The translations under genes and the position numbers were made by a program. A model generated the notes under the pieces. That model did no database searches. It was not told where the DNA came from and saw only the letters and a program-made list of their open reading frames with translations. From contig CM074811.1 of NCBI GenBank assembly GCA_037447605.1, forward strand, positions 1,447,027 to 1,511,026: DNA of 64,000 bases, in the 5' to 3' direction. This DNA comes from Zygnema circumcarinatum (taxonomy: Eukaryota; Streptophyta; Zygnematophyceae; Zygnematales; Zygnemataceae). Positions 24,819-36,057 of the stretch are shown one piece after another (positions within the stretch are counted from its first letter, which is position 1; each line of letters begins with the position of its first letter).

Positions 24819-26083
24819 CTTAGTAGCTGAGCACGAAACCGAAGAGCGGGAGTGTGGACTATTTCTGCTCTGTGCACGCTTGTTCTACATATTGATAAAC
24901 AGATATGAACATTAGAAGTTCTCGAAATAGGTACAAACGCTCACAAGTTCCAATGATTAGTGGTGCTTACGTACGAAAAGATACAAAACAAGGAACCATT
25001 GAACCATTACTTATTGTTTTTGTGAAAACATTCGTATTGCAGCCCCTCTGGATATGGCAGGGCCTCATGCAATATGTTTTTGTTTATGTTGCAATATGTT
25101 TCTCATTCAATTAGGCGAACATGCTCATAATGCACTCTACTTCTACACGATAACACATTTCTCGACTCAATGCACTTTCTGTCAGAATCGAGTTCTTCAA
25201 AGTTGAACATGCCAACGAAGGAAAAGGGAAATGCTTAGCCAGTGATTTCATCGAGCATTTTTTTCTTTTGCAAGAAGCTTGCAGTTTTGACTCAAGTAAA
25301 TTTGTAGTGGCATCTTAAAGCTTCGCTTTATTAGCGGTTCGATGAAGCAAGCGTGAGCTGTTGCTTGCTTCACAAGTTGCTGCTGAGCAATCAGAACTCA
25401 ATTGTGCAACTATTTTTACACCCACCCCCCCGCCCCCCCCTCCCCTTTTTTTTTTTTGGACGTGGAGCTCATACTGGTTTATAGGTGAACCCTAAGGCTC
25501 GCTACCTGCGATGCGAAGGTCACCATTTTAAAACTGAGAATTCTCTGAAGAAAGCCGGGCACTGACACATTCCTCCAACTCTCATATTCTCTCCATCTCA
25601 AAGCGCTTACCTGCCAGACTAGACGAGAAGCTGAGGCCTCACGAAGAGCAGCAGGACCTGGTGTCGAGCGTGATGCCTAGGTTGTGATAAAGCTCCGAAG
25701 TGGCGGAGCGATAGCCGCTGTAGCATGAGCAATGGCGACCATGCTCACGCCTCACATCGATGGCAACTTCAAAATTCCGAGTTCGAACATAGACACGTAC
25801 TGGACAGTACAACTCTGCGGAGGCTGCAACTTCACCGGACCCTGTGCAGCTCGCTCATCAGATGTGGCGGCAGCCATCGTGTCAAAATAGAATGCTACCC
25901 GTGCGAAGGAACTAATTGCAAAAGTTTGCATTCCGCATACACTTTCAGTACCAGTACAGTTATGTCATCTCGGAGACCTGAGGCACGGGATCTTGCTCTC
26001 TGCATGCCGTGAAAGGATTAGCATCGATGTGCTACTGAGGATTCTGCTGCTGCAGTAGGGTCACTTGCCAGCTGGCTGAAGCA
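24819..26083. other. Shared upstream region of HIT gene and P4H-GlcNAcT gene
   Basis: The two flanking genes diverge from here. A homopolymer junction of C-runs followed by about 13 T lies near 25420-25457. A small open frame at 25732-25890 (ATGGCGACC start, 52 aa) has no recognisable domain, and I cannot decide whether it is an upstream exon, a uORF or chance. No tRNA or mobile element was seen. Confidence 0.4.
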
Positions 26084-29000
26084 ATGGCTGCCCGAGAGGA
26101 CGGCCTCAAACGAGTGGCAGATTTACCAGACTCTGTCCAGCTTCGGATATTGTCGCTGCTCACTGCAGGCTCTCTGGAAGTGCCCCGCCCTGCAAGTAAG
26201 GAGTCTCCTGCACGAGTAAAGGGAAATTCTGGTGGTGATCATGCGGGTTCTGGACCCCAAAACGCCCTGGTGCGAGGCAAGCTGTTTCACTCAGACTGCA
26301 GGCAAGAGGGAGGCATTTGTTTGGAAAGACCAGGAGCTTTGAGAGCTGTGGCAGATCTTGTGAAGACGGGAGTGGCAATCGTTGATGACTATGTAGGGAA
26401 GGCGGCAGTAAGTTTTCTTCACGCCCAGAAGCATGTCTAGTCAAACTTGAAGAATGTCTGAAGCAGCTTACTCTGTCTGGAAGATGCATTACGTTGAACA
26501 GATATCCTTGAGAATACTAGGTAGCCACTGCATTCACTAAGGTGAGACTTGTAAGGCTAGTCAACATAAATTCTCGCATGTGACCGGAATCATGACCGCC
26601 AATTTCGCAAGATAGCGACTTTGGAGATCTCCTTAGCATCAGATTCTCTCAGCAAAGGACTTTGACTCTGATCAGATAGCTCGATAGTGCTTAATCGTAG
26701 TGTTAGGCCGAAGGCAATGGACGAAGTTTTCATTTTCCCCATGGTTGTTAGTTGTATTGCAAGGGAGGTGAAGCCAAACAATTTCCCTCGCTGAATGTTG
26801 CCTGAGCTTGTCAAGAGCGCATTACCAAGCGATAGACTTAATTGAAGCCTGTGCGATACCTGTGCAGCTTTCTGCTGTTCGAGCTGAAATAGAGAGTTAT
26901 CCAAGTTTGCACGGGGCAGCAATGGGTGGCTCGTTTGGAGCAGCTGTATGGAACGATGAAAAATCACGCGGTGACCGTGTAGCGTGGCTGCATGAGGGCA
27001 AGGAATTGGCCAATGGAAGAACTGCTGTGGCGCAAGTTATTGGCGCTCTCCAGAGTCTCAAACCGCTGCTTGCTGAACACGGGTTTGATGTGGGTGGCAA
27101 AACTTCATTTCAACTTGCCTGCTATCCGGTAAGCTTCATTATCCTTTCCGAAACAATGCTCAGTGACCAGTGACGTTTGAATCTTTGAGGGCACGGTGTA
27201 TGTTTGTATTTCAATTCAGTGACGACACTGTCAGCGTTCTTCCTTGAACTCTCAGATTCTTTAGTGGCTGTGTTTCAGCAGCCACTGAAAATTCATTGAA
27301 ATATACGGGGATAACCTACCATTGATGTTGGTATTCGGAGTTGTGTCCCATCTTTAGAGATTTGTTTACTTATAGTGAAAAATAGAGTTGAGTAAGATAA
27401 AGCATCCATGCTATGTTTGGGAGAAGTACGAGCTCTGGGCTCGTATGTGATTCGGGTCTCTGTGGATGTGTAGGCATCCGGCGACGTGCACAATTGGTAT
27501 TCCATATGAGAGCGTATACAACGAATTTTCAGTTCCCAAGCAGGCCATCTGGTTGAATGATTGCAGGGAAACGGAGCACGCTATGTTCGCCACATGGACC
27601 AGTCTCCGACCTGTCCATTACGAAGAATAACCGCTATTTACTATGCAAATCCGGAGTGGGATGCAGGTTCCATGGGAGGCCACCTAAGGCTCTATCGTAA
27701 AGCGAAAGTTAGCACGATAGCCAGGTGTGCCTCTCCCTGCAACAATGCTGAACAGGGCTCAAGTGTTCCTGTAGGGTATTCTGCGAAAGAGTCTAAAGAG
27801 ACAAGGCTTTGTCAGGTAGGTGCACATGTGTCCAATTTACCTCTTGAGGAGGGCAGCATTCGCAACAATGGAAAAACGCATTGGAAGATGGCAGCAGAGC
27901 AGGCACAGGTTAGAGATGGACAGGATGGGCTTGAAGAGGAGTGGCTGGATGTATGCCCATTGGGTGACCGGTTAGTTGTCTTCCAGAGCAACATGTGGCA
28001 TGAAGTGCTTCCAACCTACGCACCGCGCTATGCGATTACTGCATGGTTCTCCGCTCTCGCAGTGCAGGCACCATCTGCAGAGAAGGTACAGATTTCAGAG
28101 GAGGTGCAAGTTTTCGATCTTCTTTCATCAGAGGACCAAAGTCATCCGCAGTCTGAAAATTTGACTGAGTCCAACGTTGAGGGCGACATTCCTTCCATCA
28201 ATGAGCACCTGCTTCTCAGGGGCAAGCTGGAAGACACACTTACTCTGAAAAAACCAACAATCTCGGGGGCAGAATTCCAATTGAAACCTTGCACGGTCAT
28301 TCCCAGTGCTCAAACGCCGTGTGTCAACGTGCCGGAAAGGAAGGCTTTAGGAGGTGTGAGCTTCCTCAGGAGAGAAGGTGCAGAAGGCGGGGATAAAGGG
28401 TCCATGGAAGAGATTTTTGTCTCTGTCGCATGCTTCCGGGACAGTGAGTGTCGGTGGACCATCCACAACATGCTGAAAATGGCAGAGTTCCCGCACAGAG
28501 TGAAAGTGGGAGTTGTGTGGCAAGTGGATCTGCTGGAAGATTCTCAAATCATGCAACTAGACCTCTTGGGAGCAGAGGCAGGTCAGCAAGTTCGGCATAC
28601 CATTTTGGATTGGAGAGAGGCAACAGGGCCATGCTTGGCGCGGCATTTGGCGCAGAAGCTGTGGCAAGGAGAGGACTTTTTCTTGCAGGTGAATTCTGCT
28701 CCAAGGGATCAGCGCTCCTATACCGCCCTGTTGCATTCCTACTCTTTCACAAACTTCCCAAGTCTTGAAGGGGACAGAGGCTGCACTCACTCGCGTTCAG
28801 ACAACTAGCAAGCGAGTACAAAATCTAGCAGTATGCAGAATATGAAAGCGCTTGGTCTCATTCCCTAGGGCATTGATTTTCCTTGCTCTACGCTGCAATG
28901 CTGAAGCTAGTGCCGTTGGATGAAACTGCTTTATTTCTTCCTTCCTCCATATTACTTCCCCTTTCTTTGTAATAGAGGCATGGTCTTTACCATGTCCACT

Positions 29001-30265
29001 TTCCAAATTCGCCATAATTAGGCCATAACGTACATCAAACGTAAGCTAATTTGTTTACTGAAATTGTCTGTCCTTAATGCTTTTTCGTTCTGTGACTAAG
29101 CCAGGAAGGGGTTCTTCATGAACCATGACAAACTCCGCTTTTTAAACTTTACCTTACACCAACAAAATTCAAAGTTTTCATGTCTTGCTAGTGGTTCTGT
29201 TTGAATGCGCTTTGCAGATTGACTCTCACATGCGCTTCTCTCCAAACTGGGATTCTCGACTCATCAAAATGCTTGACGAGGCTGAAACGATCTCCCCGAA
29301 GCCCGTCATCTCCACATATCCTCCTGATTACACAGGTCTCGGGCAGGCTGCACATTTTTCGTCTGAGCCCCAACCAGTGCTTTTGTGTGCTTCTGGGTTT
29401 GGGCCGGATGGGCTTCTCCGTGTTCGAGGCAGACGTCTGAAGGAGCAACCTTCAAGACCCCCTCCGTCACTATTCTGGGCTGCAGGTTATTCGTTCTCAA
29501 GAGCAGCACTCATCCATGAAGTAAGTTGCAACTGGTAGTGCTTCTCTAGGCTATCCACCTGCTATCAAGTCCTCGTTGAAACTAGTCTCAATAGGGCCCA
29601 GCTTGTTCATTTGGGAAGCTGTAGCGAAGACTCAGACGTCTGCATTTCCCTCCCCTGCTTTCAGAATAATTGCAGTCTGCTGGTTGACCTATCTCATAGA
29701 TGGGGCAGTTTTTATGCAACTCAGCCGAGTGCGAGATATGCAGCAAGGACAATCTGGGTGAACTACCTTTGAATTGAAATGCCGTTTTGTTTTCCTACTT
29801 TTGCAGGTGCCCTATTCCCCCAACCTCCCATTCCTCTTCTTCGGTGAAGAGATGGCTATGGCTGTTCGAATGTACACACATGGCTGGGACTTTTTCTGCC
29901 CTTCAGAGACTGTTATCGCTCATCTCTGGTCGAGGAACCATAGGCCCACATTCCAGACTGTGAGAGAAGATAACTCTTCCGCGTCGGCAAAAGCTGTTTC
30001 GCAGCTTCAAGTTAAGGGACTGCTGTGCTCAAGAAAGGACAGTGCTGGGTTGTGCAGTTTTTGCTGTGATGATAGAGAAATGGGAGAGGGGCCAAGCTGG
30101 GACAAAGCTGCTTTGGGGTCCTATGGGCTAGGAGGCAGCAGATCTGTTGAAGAGTTTGCCGAGAATTGTGGCGTGGACTTCTGCAGGAAGTGTATCACGG
30201 AGAGAGCTCTGCTTGGAGGATATGAGGAAGACCTATTCCTCAATGCAGAACTGGAAGCTGTGTAG
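26084..30265 (+). CDS. Fused prolyl 4-hydroxylase (PHD/EGLN-like) and Skp1-type GlcNAc-transferase
   Basis: Five exons (26084-26407, 26868-27128, 27567-28688, 29218-29520, 29807-30265), all phase 0, give 822 aa. Residues from about 80 to 365 form a 2-oxoglutarate/Fe(II) prolyl hydroxylase. The RHMD motif supplies two metal ligands, WHEVLP the third, and RYAITAWF the 2-oxoglutarate-binding Arg. Residues from about 470 to 760 match the GlcNAc-transferase family of Dictyostelium Skp1 Gnt1. The metal-binding QIDSHMRF motif is assembled exactly across the exon 3-4 junction, followed by PNWD and later FFGEEMAMAVRMYTHGWDFF. Both halves share exon 3, so the fusion does not depend on joining distant exons. 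In protists these two steps hydroxylate Skp1 and then attach GlcNAc, coupling oxygen level to SCF ubiquitin ligases. No signal peptide is evident, consistent with a cytosolic enzyme. The substrate here is inferred. A loop of about 75 residues interrupts the hydroxylase core in exon 3. Confidence 0.88.
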
Positions 30266-31091
30266 CTTTTCACACTGCTTCCACTTTGCACGTGTCTTAT
30301 GGATGCCCAAGTCACTGTTGGATTTGCCTGATGCGGATAGAAACCAGGTGATGCAGAATTTTCCCAAGGTCAAGTTTATGATCCACACAATAATGCTGTG
30401 GAGCTTGAATCAACCACCTTAACTAACATTCATCGTGAAATCAATGCCGCATCCTTTGTGCCCTAATGAACTCGCAGCATCGTATGACAATGCCCACTGA
30501 GCTTCTAGTTGTGCGCTAATTGTAAGATCGTTCCCTAAGTCAAATCCATTTTAGATCAACCCCAAATCGACCCCTGACCTAAGCCTTTCCATTCCCCATC
30601 CATCCCATCCCATCCGTGTTCCTCGTGGTTCCCCATGATTAAGCTTTCAATTTAGAACGTAACATATGATACCATCGCCATCTCAACCAGTCCCAATTCA
30701 CTCCCCTTCTCCTAAACTCCCGAGGGCAGCAGCAGCACTCCATCGCAGTCCTCCATAGGCTTCCCCCCTTCCGCCCCCCCTTTCGAGCTAGCAAGCGACA
30801 AGCCACCCCAACTTTCCACAAGCCGAATTTGATAGCTGGACCTGAACCCACACCGGGGCATATTTTTCAAAACAAGTACAGCGCCCCCGCTTTTTACGTG
30901 TAGAAGTGCTCGTTGCGGAGTACCGAGTCGTCGTTCGGCGAGCGGGAGAGCGGCTCTGGCGCCGCCTTGCGAGAGGAAGGTGGTAGAGAAAGGGAGGGAG
31001 AAAGAGGGGCAGAGAGGTCAGTGTGGGAGGGCTAGCAGGAGGGGGCAGGCAGCCATAGCCTGAGAGCAGCGAGCCGAGTGAGGGAGGCAAG
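30266..31091. other. Intergenic region and probable 5' UTR of the hnRNP gene
   Basis: The stretch holds the end of the P4H-GlcNAcT transcript and the upstream region of the RNA-binding protein gene. Pyrimidine-rich sequence around 30690-30785 and a GA-rich leader (30965-31020) precede the ATG. No other gene is supported. Confidence 0.4.
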
Positions 31092-33865
31092 ATGCAGAAT
31101 CAGGACTTTCAGAACGGCGGCATGGATGTAGATGCAAGTAAGGGCGACGCGTCGGCAGGGAAATCGTCCAGTTCAGGGTTAGTTGGAAGAGCAGCCAACC
31201 CTAGCTGGTCTTGTGGGCATCTCGCTAGCTTGGCTCCTCGTTGGTATGTGTCGTTGAAGCTTGCATGTAGCAGGAGGCATGAGTGGTCAGTCCTTGGACA
31301 GCAGCAATCGAGCAGTCAAGGTCAGTGTGGCTAGCTAACACAGACTTACCTGGCCTCCTCTTCGTTATGGTAGAGGGAAGATTTTCATTGGCGGCCTTTC
31401 ATGGGAGACAACCACAGGTGCGTCTGGGCACCCAATAACCGGAGCGGGCAAGAACAGAGCAGAGTAGAAGAAGTTGTCCCACGGTGGTTGCTGCTTATCC
31501 TAGAATTGTGCTCTCTAATTTTAGGTAGAATTTATGCGTGCTTCGTAGAATTGGTTCACGTTCTGCAGCTCTTCTTTAATGAGGGTGGAATATCTGAGAT
31601 ACACAGGAGTACAGCCTGTGTCTTAGAGCACAGCCGCAGAGATCCTCTACATCAGAGGGATTGGGACTGCAGGATGCAGCAGAACTACGTGCAGATCAGT
31701 TTGCAGGTTATGTATGGTTGATTATGGTAAATGTATTTTCGTTAGCTTCCTCTTCAGGTTTGTCTGTTACTGCCGTAAGTTGTGCTCAAGGGAGCCGAAT
31801 TCGACGAATTCTGAACCTAATTTCGTTCATGTTTTTGAAAGTTATGTCTTCACGGGGACTGTTGGAGAAATTCTGGAGCTAGACTAAAGTCCCTGGGAGG
31901 TCAGGCCCTTATGTTTTGGCGACAGAAACATCGATGTTGTTTTTGCTTGTTACCACACACAGCAGACCTTTTTTCGGAATCTTACCGTTTCTTTAATTGA
32001 GCAGAAAATCTCACTAGTCACTTTGGCAAGTACGGCACCATCACGGATGCGGTTATCATGAAGGACCGAGCTACTGGTCATCCTCGTGGATTTGGATTTG
32101 TTACCTTTTCTGATCCTGCCGTATGCGACCGGGTTGTCCAAGACAAGCATGTCATTGATGGACGGACTGTAAGTCGGATGCGGCCTTTACCCTGTTACAT
32201 GACTCTTTTTTCTGAGTGGATTGAGGCCGAGATTATTTTTGGTTTCACTTCCTAAAAAGCTGTCAAGGAATCGCCAGAAGTCGTTAGGCTGCTATTTTGT
32301 CACTGTTTCAGTTTTTTTACATTTGAATTGCCTATCTGTCCTTGCAGGTGGAGGCAAAGAAATCTGTACCGAGAGAGAGCATGGCTGTAACAACTCGGGG
32401 GCCGCGAACAAAAAAGATATTTGTTGGTGGCATCCCGCCCTCCATTACCGAAGGTATGTTTAAAGTTTACTTTACGAGTCTGGAAGCGTTATAGGTGATG
32501 AGAAACGTGATTCGGATTTCCTTATTGCAATTTCTTCTGCTGCAGTTCAGTGGCGCTTTCGCTCTTATGTTTCCTGAACAGAACTTTGCGGGAACGAAAA
32601 GTTTATTTGAATGTTTTTTGAGCCTGCATGTTCATTAAAAAATGCCGTATTTATTTTCAGGAATTCATCATCTTTGTCGTTTCTCAGTGGGAATCTTGAA
32701 ATTCACAGGACAGAGGTCAATTGTCTAACTTCTGCCACTCTGTTACATGGTCTGTTGGTTTGTATGGGCGTATTGCTGACATGTCCGTTGGTTTGTGTTG
32801 GCCAGAGGAATTCAAACAATATTTCTCCAAGTTCGGAAATGTCATTGAGCAGCAGATTATGCAGGACCATAGCACAGGACGGTCCAGAGGCTTTGGCTTT
32901 GTCACGTTTGACAGTGAGCAAACAGTGGAGGACATTCTATCTCAGGGGAAAATGCACGAATTGGGAGGGAAGCAGGTGAGGGTTGTGCGGTTCCGAACTT
33001 TTGTATTAGCTGTATAGTTCAGCGATCAGTCTGCTTCAGGGCTACTGCCTTTCTTTTTGTTTTCATACTGTAGAAGTAACTTATGCGGTAGCAACTTTTT
33101 TGACTTGCTAATGTCTGTTAATTTGCACGACATAGTGATCTCGTAGGATTTGACGAGTCATTCTTGAAGTGATTGCACCATTTAGTGCAGTCAAGCTTGT
33201 ATAAGTCATGTTATTGTACTTACATGAGGAATCACGTTTTCATGTTTGTTCTTCTACAGGTGGAGATAAAGAAAGCAGAGCCTAAGAGGACAGAGCCAGG
33301 TGTAGAGAGAGGAGGTTACGGTGCTGCCAGGGGCGGTGGATATGGGGGTGGTGGTTATGCTGCAGCAGGCTATGGAGATGGTTATGGCGTAGCAGGTGGC
33401 TACGGTGGGAGTGGAGGTTACCGTTCTGGAGGTGGTTATGGGGGTCGGGGCGGTTATGGTGGTGGTGCAGGTGGATATGGGGGTGGGGGTGCTGGTTATG
33501 GTGGAGGCGGCTATGGCGGTGGTGGGGGTTATGGTGGCGGGTATGGTAGCAGTGGGGGAGCTAGTGGCTATGGTGGAGGGAGCTATGGTGGCTCCCTGGG
33601 ATCCTACGGTGGAGGACTGAGCAGCAGCAGCTATGGTGGCAGCATGATGGGTGGTTATGGCGATGTTGGGGATGGCTATGGTTCCGGCATGGGTGGATAT
33701 GGTAGCTATGGTGGAAGCTCCGGTGGCGGCTATGGTGGTGGGTATGGAAGCGGAAGCGGCGCATACGGAGGCAGCATGGGAGGAGGTGGTGCCTATGGCA
33801 GCCGGGGAGGATATGGCAGTGCTGGCGGAAGCAACGGGCGGTACCACCCGTATGGGCGCAATTAA
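31092..33865 (+). CDS. hnRNP A/B-like protein: two RRMs and a Gly/Tyr-rich tail
   Basis: Six exons (31092-31177, 31374-31417, 32005-32168, 32348-32453, 32806-32975, 33260-33865) join in phase to 391 aa. RRM1 has RNP2 as KIFIGGL and RNP1 as RGFGFVTF. RRM2 repeats this with KIFVGGI and RGFGFVTF. The last exon encodes a tail of about 200 residues dominated by GGYGG and SYGG repeats, ending RYHPYGRN. This is the plant/animal hnRNP A/B (RNP1, musashi-like) arrangement: two tandem RRMs that bind single-stranded RNA and a low-complexity tail that supports assembly into RNP granules. It probably works in nuclear pre-mRNA processing or mRNA transport. The ATG at 31092 is followed by an acidic leader before RRM1. 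The glycine-rich exon also gives open antisense frames that should be ignored. Confidence 0.93.
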
Positions 33866-35073
33866 CTGCTGCTGCAGCTTTTCTGGCGAGAGAGTAGAGA
33901 AGTAGTAGTAGTAGTGTTGGGAGTATGGTTGTAAAGCATTGTGAAGTAGGAGCATGCTCGTTCAATTCACTGTTTAATGTACCCTTGTAAGGAACCGCTT
34001 ATGGCCATTTGGTTTAGAAATCCAATCCTCATGACAGGAGCCTTGGCTGTCTGAGACCCCCTTTCTCCCCGGTTTTGAGACAAGGTCCTGACTCTAAGAT
34101 TGGCCGTAGCATGGAGGATGCAGGTGGTCCGGAATTAGGGGCAACCTGAATGCTACCCGTTGTTTTGCCCTTTTGGCATTTGAGCAGAGAATCTGTGCAG
34201 CAGTCCAGTACTATATGCCGACAGGTGCAGGAAGAAAATGTCGATTTTGAAATGTAAGCTGCAGGGAGGATGCTTGCCTGCCTGTCATTTGTGACACAAA
34301 TTAGGCCCTTGTGGGCGGTTGCCAACTGCCTGCGGTCGTTGGTGAGCAGGTAGGAGCCTCTTTCTCTCACTCTGTCTGGGAGGATTCAAGAAATTCAACG
34401 AATTGTATGTAATTTTTTTGCGCCGCGGGGCGGTAATGCTTGGATGTGCCTTAAGCGATTCAGGGGCGCTAGTGATCGCTGCGTCCTCACATCCATTTTT
34501 GCCTTGATGTTGGTTTTGTTGGGTGCTTTGCTGGGCCCTATTTTCACGAAGTTTTGAGGCACTTGTACCTTCCCCTTTTCTTTTTTTGAGTGTGCTCCGA
34601 GATAGCGGCTATCCTTCGGTCGCCAGATTTAGGTACAGGGTAGCCGGAGCTTGTTTCATTCTATGAGGTAAAGCGAAGGATTTGGAGCTTAGTTTAGTTT
34701 AGTTAAGAACAGTTTCGCCAAGAGCCCGTAATTAAGAATGCAGAGCGGCTCTGAGATTTGATTGGCTTGTTACGAAAAAGGAGATAGAAATGTACGATTG
34801 AATTTTCTAAATCTGACAGGTAGGCAAAGCTTCCCCCAAACTGTCTACGTATCTCTGCCTCCAGTCCTGAGTTACGTACGCGTTACAAGCAAATTTTGTT
34901 TCCCTAACAACGTTCTCAAACAATAATCACAACGACCGAAACGTAAAGTCTCTCAGCAAATTGAAATCAGATTGTAATTGACTCGAAATCACTATCTCCC
35001 AATCGAAGCACTTGCTTGCTGAACCAAACTATGCAAACTATAGTCGACAAACCAACTTGCTGCAATCGTGACT
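33866..35073. other. 3' flank of the hnRNP gene, no gene seen
   Basis: The first few hundred bases are probably 3' UTR, since an AGT repeat and T-rich stretches follow the stop. The remainder carries no frame with recognisable features up to the kinase remnant. Confidence 0.4.
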
Positions 35074-36057
35074 TCATCCTCCTGAGGGGGTGGCCCTCCA
35101 CCTTGCCCTTGAGCATTCGCAGTTCGCAACTTCTGCCATCCCTGGACGATATTTTGAAACCTTTTGAAGGCAGGAGGCGGCAATGTCCGCCAAGGCCTGC
35201 AAGTCCTCCAGCTTGTAATCGCTGTCCAGGTTGGAGTCAGCAATAGCCTCGCTGAGAGGTGAACGAGATATGGAGAGATGAAACCTGTCAATTCCAGGCT
35301 ATGAAAGCAGTTGAGAAGATTGAGGGTGAACATCAAGTCTCAAGGTCTAAGAGTGCCGGAGGACGTTTTATGTGTTGAGAGGATAGAATATTCTCTCTGG
35401 CTACATCATGGCACGTTCCGAAACTCTGAAACATCAACACTTGTGCCAATATCAAGTGTCAGTGAGCAAAGTCGGCAAGGGTGCTTTAGAGGGTCATCCA
35501 TACCCAGCTTCAAAATGGCAGCCAAATCTTCCTCATCTCCATCCGTTGTACGCATCACCGCTGTTTGGCCGGTGATGAGCTCAAGGATGACAACGTCAAA
35601 GCTGCACGATAAAGGGCACATTTCCTCAATATCTGAATGAATTGTGGAGCACTATCTACCTTTCCTTGGAAGTTGCACTGCCCAAACGTAATGTAAGGTA
35701 CCCATTTTGTAGTTTGCAACGACTTGATATCCAATCCTTAATCCCACCACAAAGTTCCTCCAATTATTGAAAGCATTGCAAAGGCACAGCTGAGCTAACT
35801 CTGAGTTCTCCTCGCCGTCGTTATCCTTTACGAGGTCAGCAACTTTTGCCTGCGACAAGATTCATAGCGATGTAGCGTTATTCCCCTGCGAGGGTTAGTC
35901 GTATGGAAAAGATTACAGCAAGAATTCAGCCCATTTCGAGAGATTCAAAGAGTTTGCCAGAGCAGGGGTGGAATGCGCTTTTCCACACCTGCAATTTCAA
36001 TTCCAAGAGACTGTTGTCCGACTTGACATCGCCGTGAATGATTGCGGGCTTCGCCAC
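35074..36057 (-). pseudogene. Receptor-like kinase remnant (C-terminal half of kinase domain)
   Basis: Four exon-like pieces on the minus strand resemble a plant receptor-like kinase. 36057-35989 carries IIHGDVKSDN, the catalytic loop with HGD in place of HRD. 35849 to about 35760 carries AKVAD and then LVK, so DFG is lost. 35601-35504 matches the ELITG segment of subdomain IX. 35251-35074 carries CLQKVSKYRPGMAEVA, the conserved Arg of subdomain XI. No APE motif is visible in the activation segment. Upstream, where the N-lobe and receptor part should lie, the sequence switches abruptly to a 27-bp minisatellite. Loss of DFG and APE together with the missing N-lobe argue for a pseudogene. Distant upstream exons beyond the minisatellite were looked for and not found. 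Confidence 0.72.

Noticed and set aside
26084-26200. F-box at the start of the P4H-GlcNAcT protein
   Set aside because: A short LPDSVQLRILSLL stretch recalls the first F-box helix, but the rest of the domain is not visible, so I do not call it.
33254-33965. Minus-strand Thr/Ile/Ala-rich frame of 233 aa
   Set aside because: It is the antisense of the glycine-rich tail of the hnRNP gene, whose RRM exons on the plus strand are clear.
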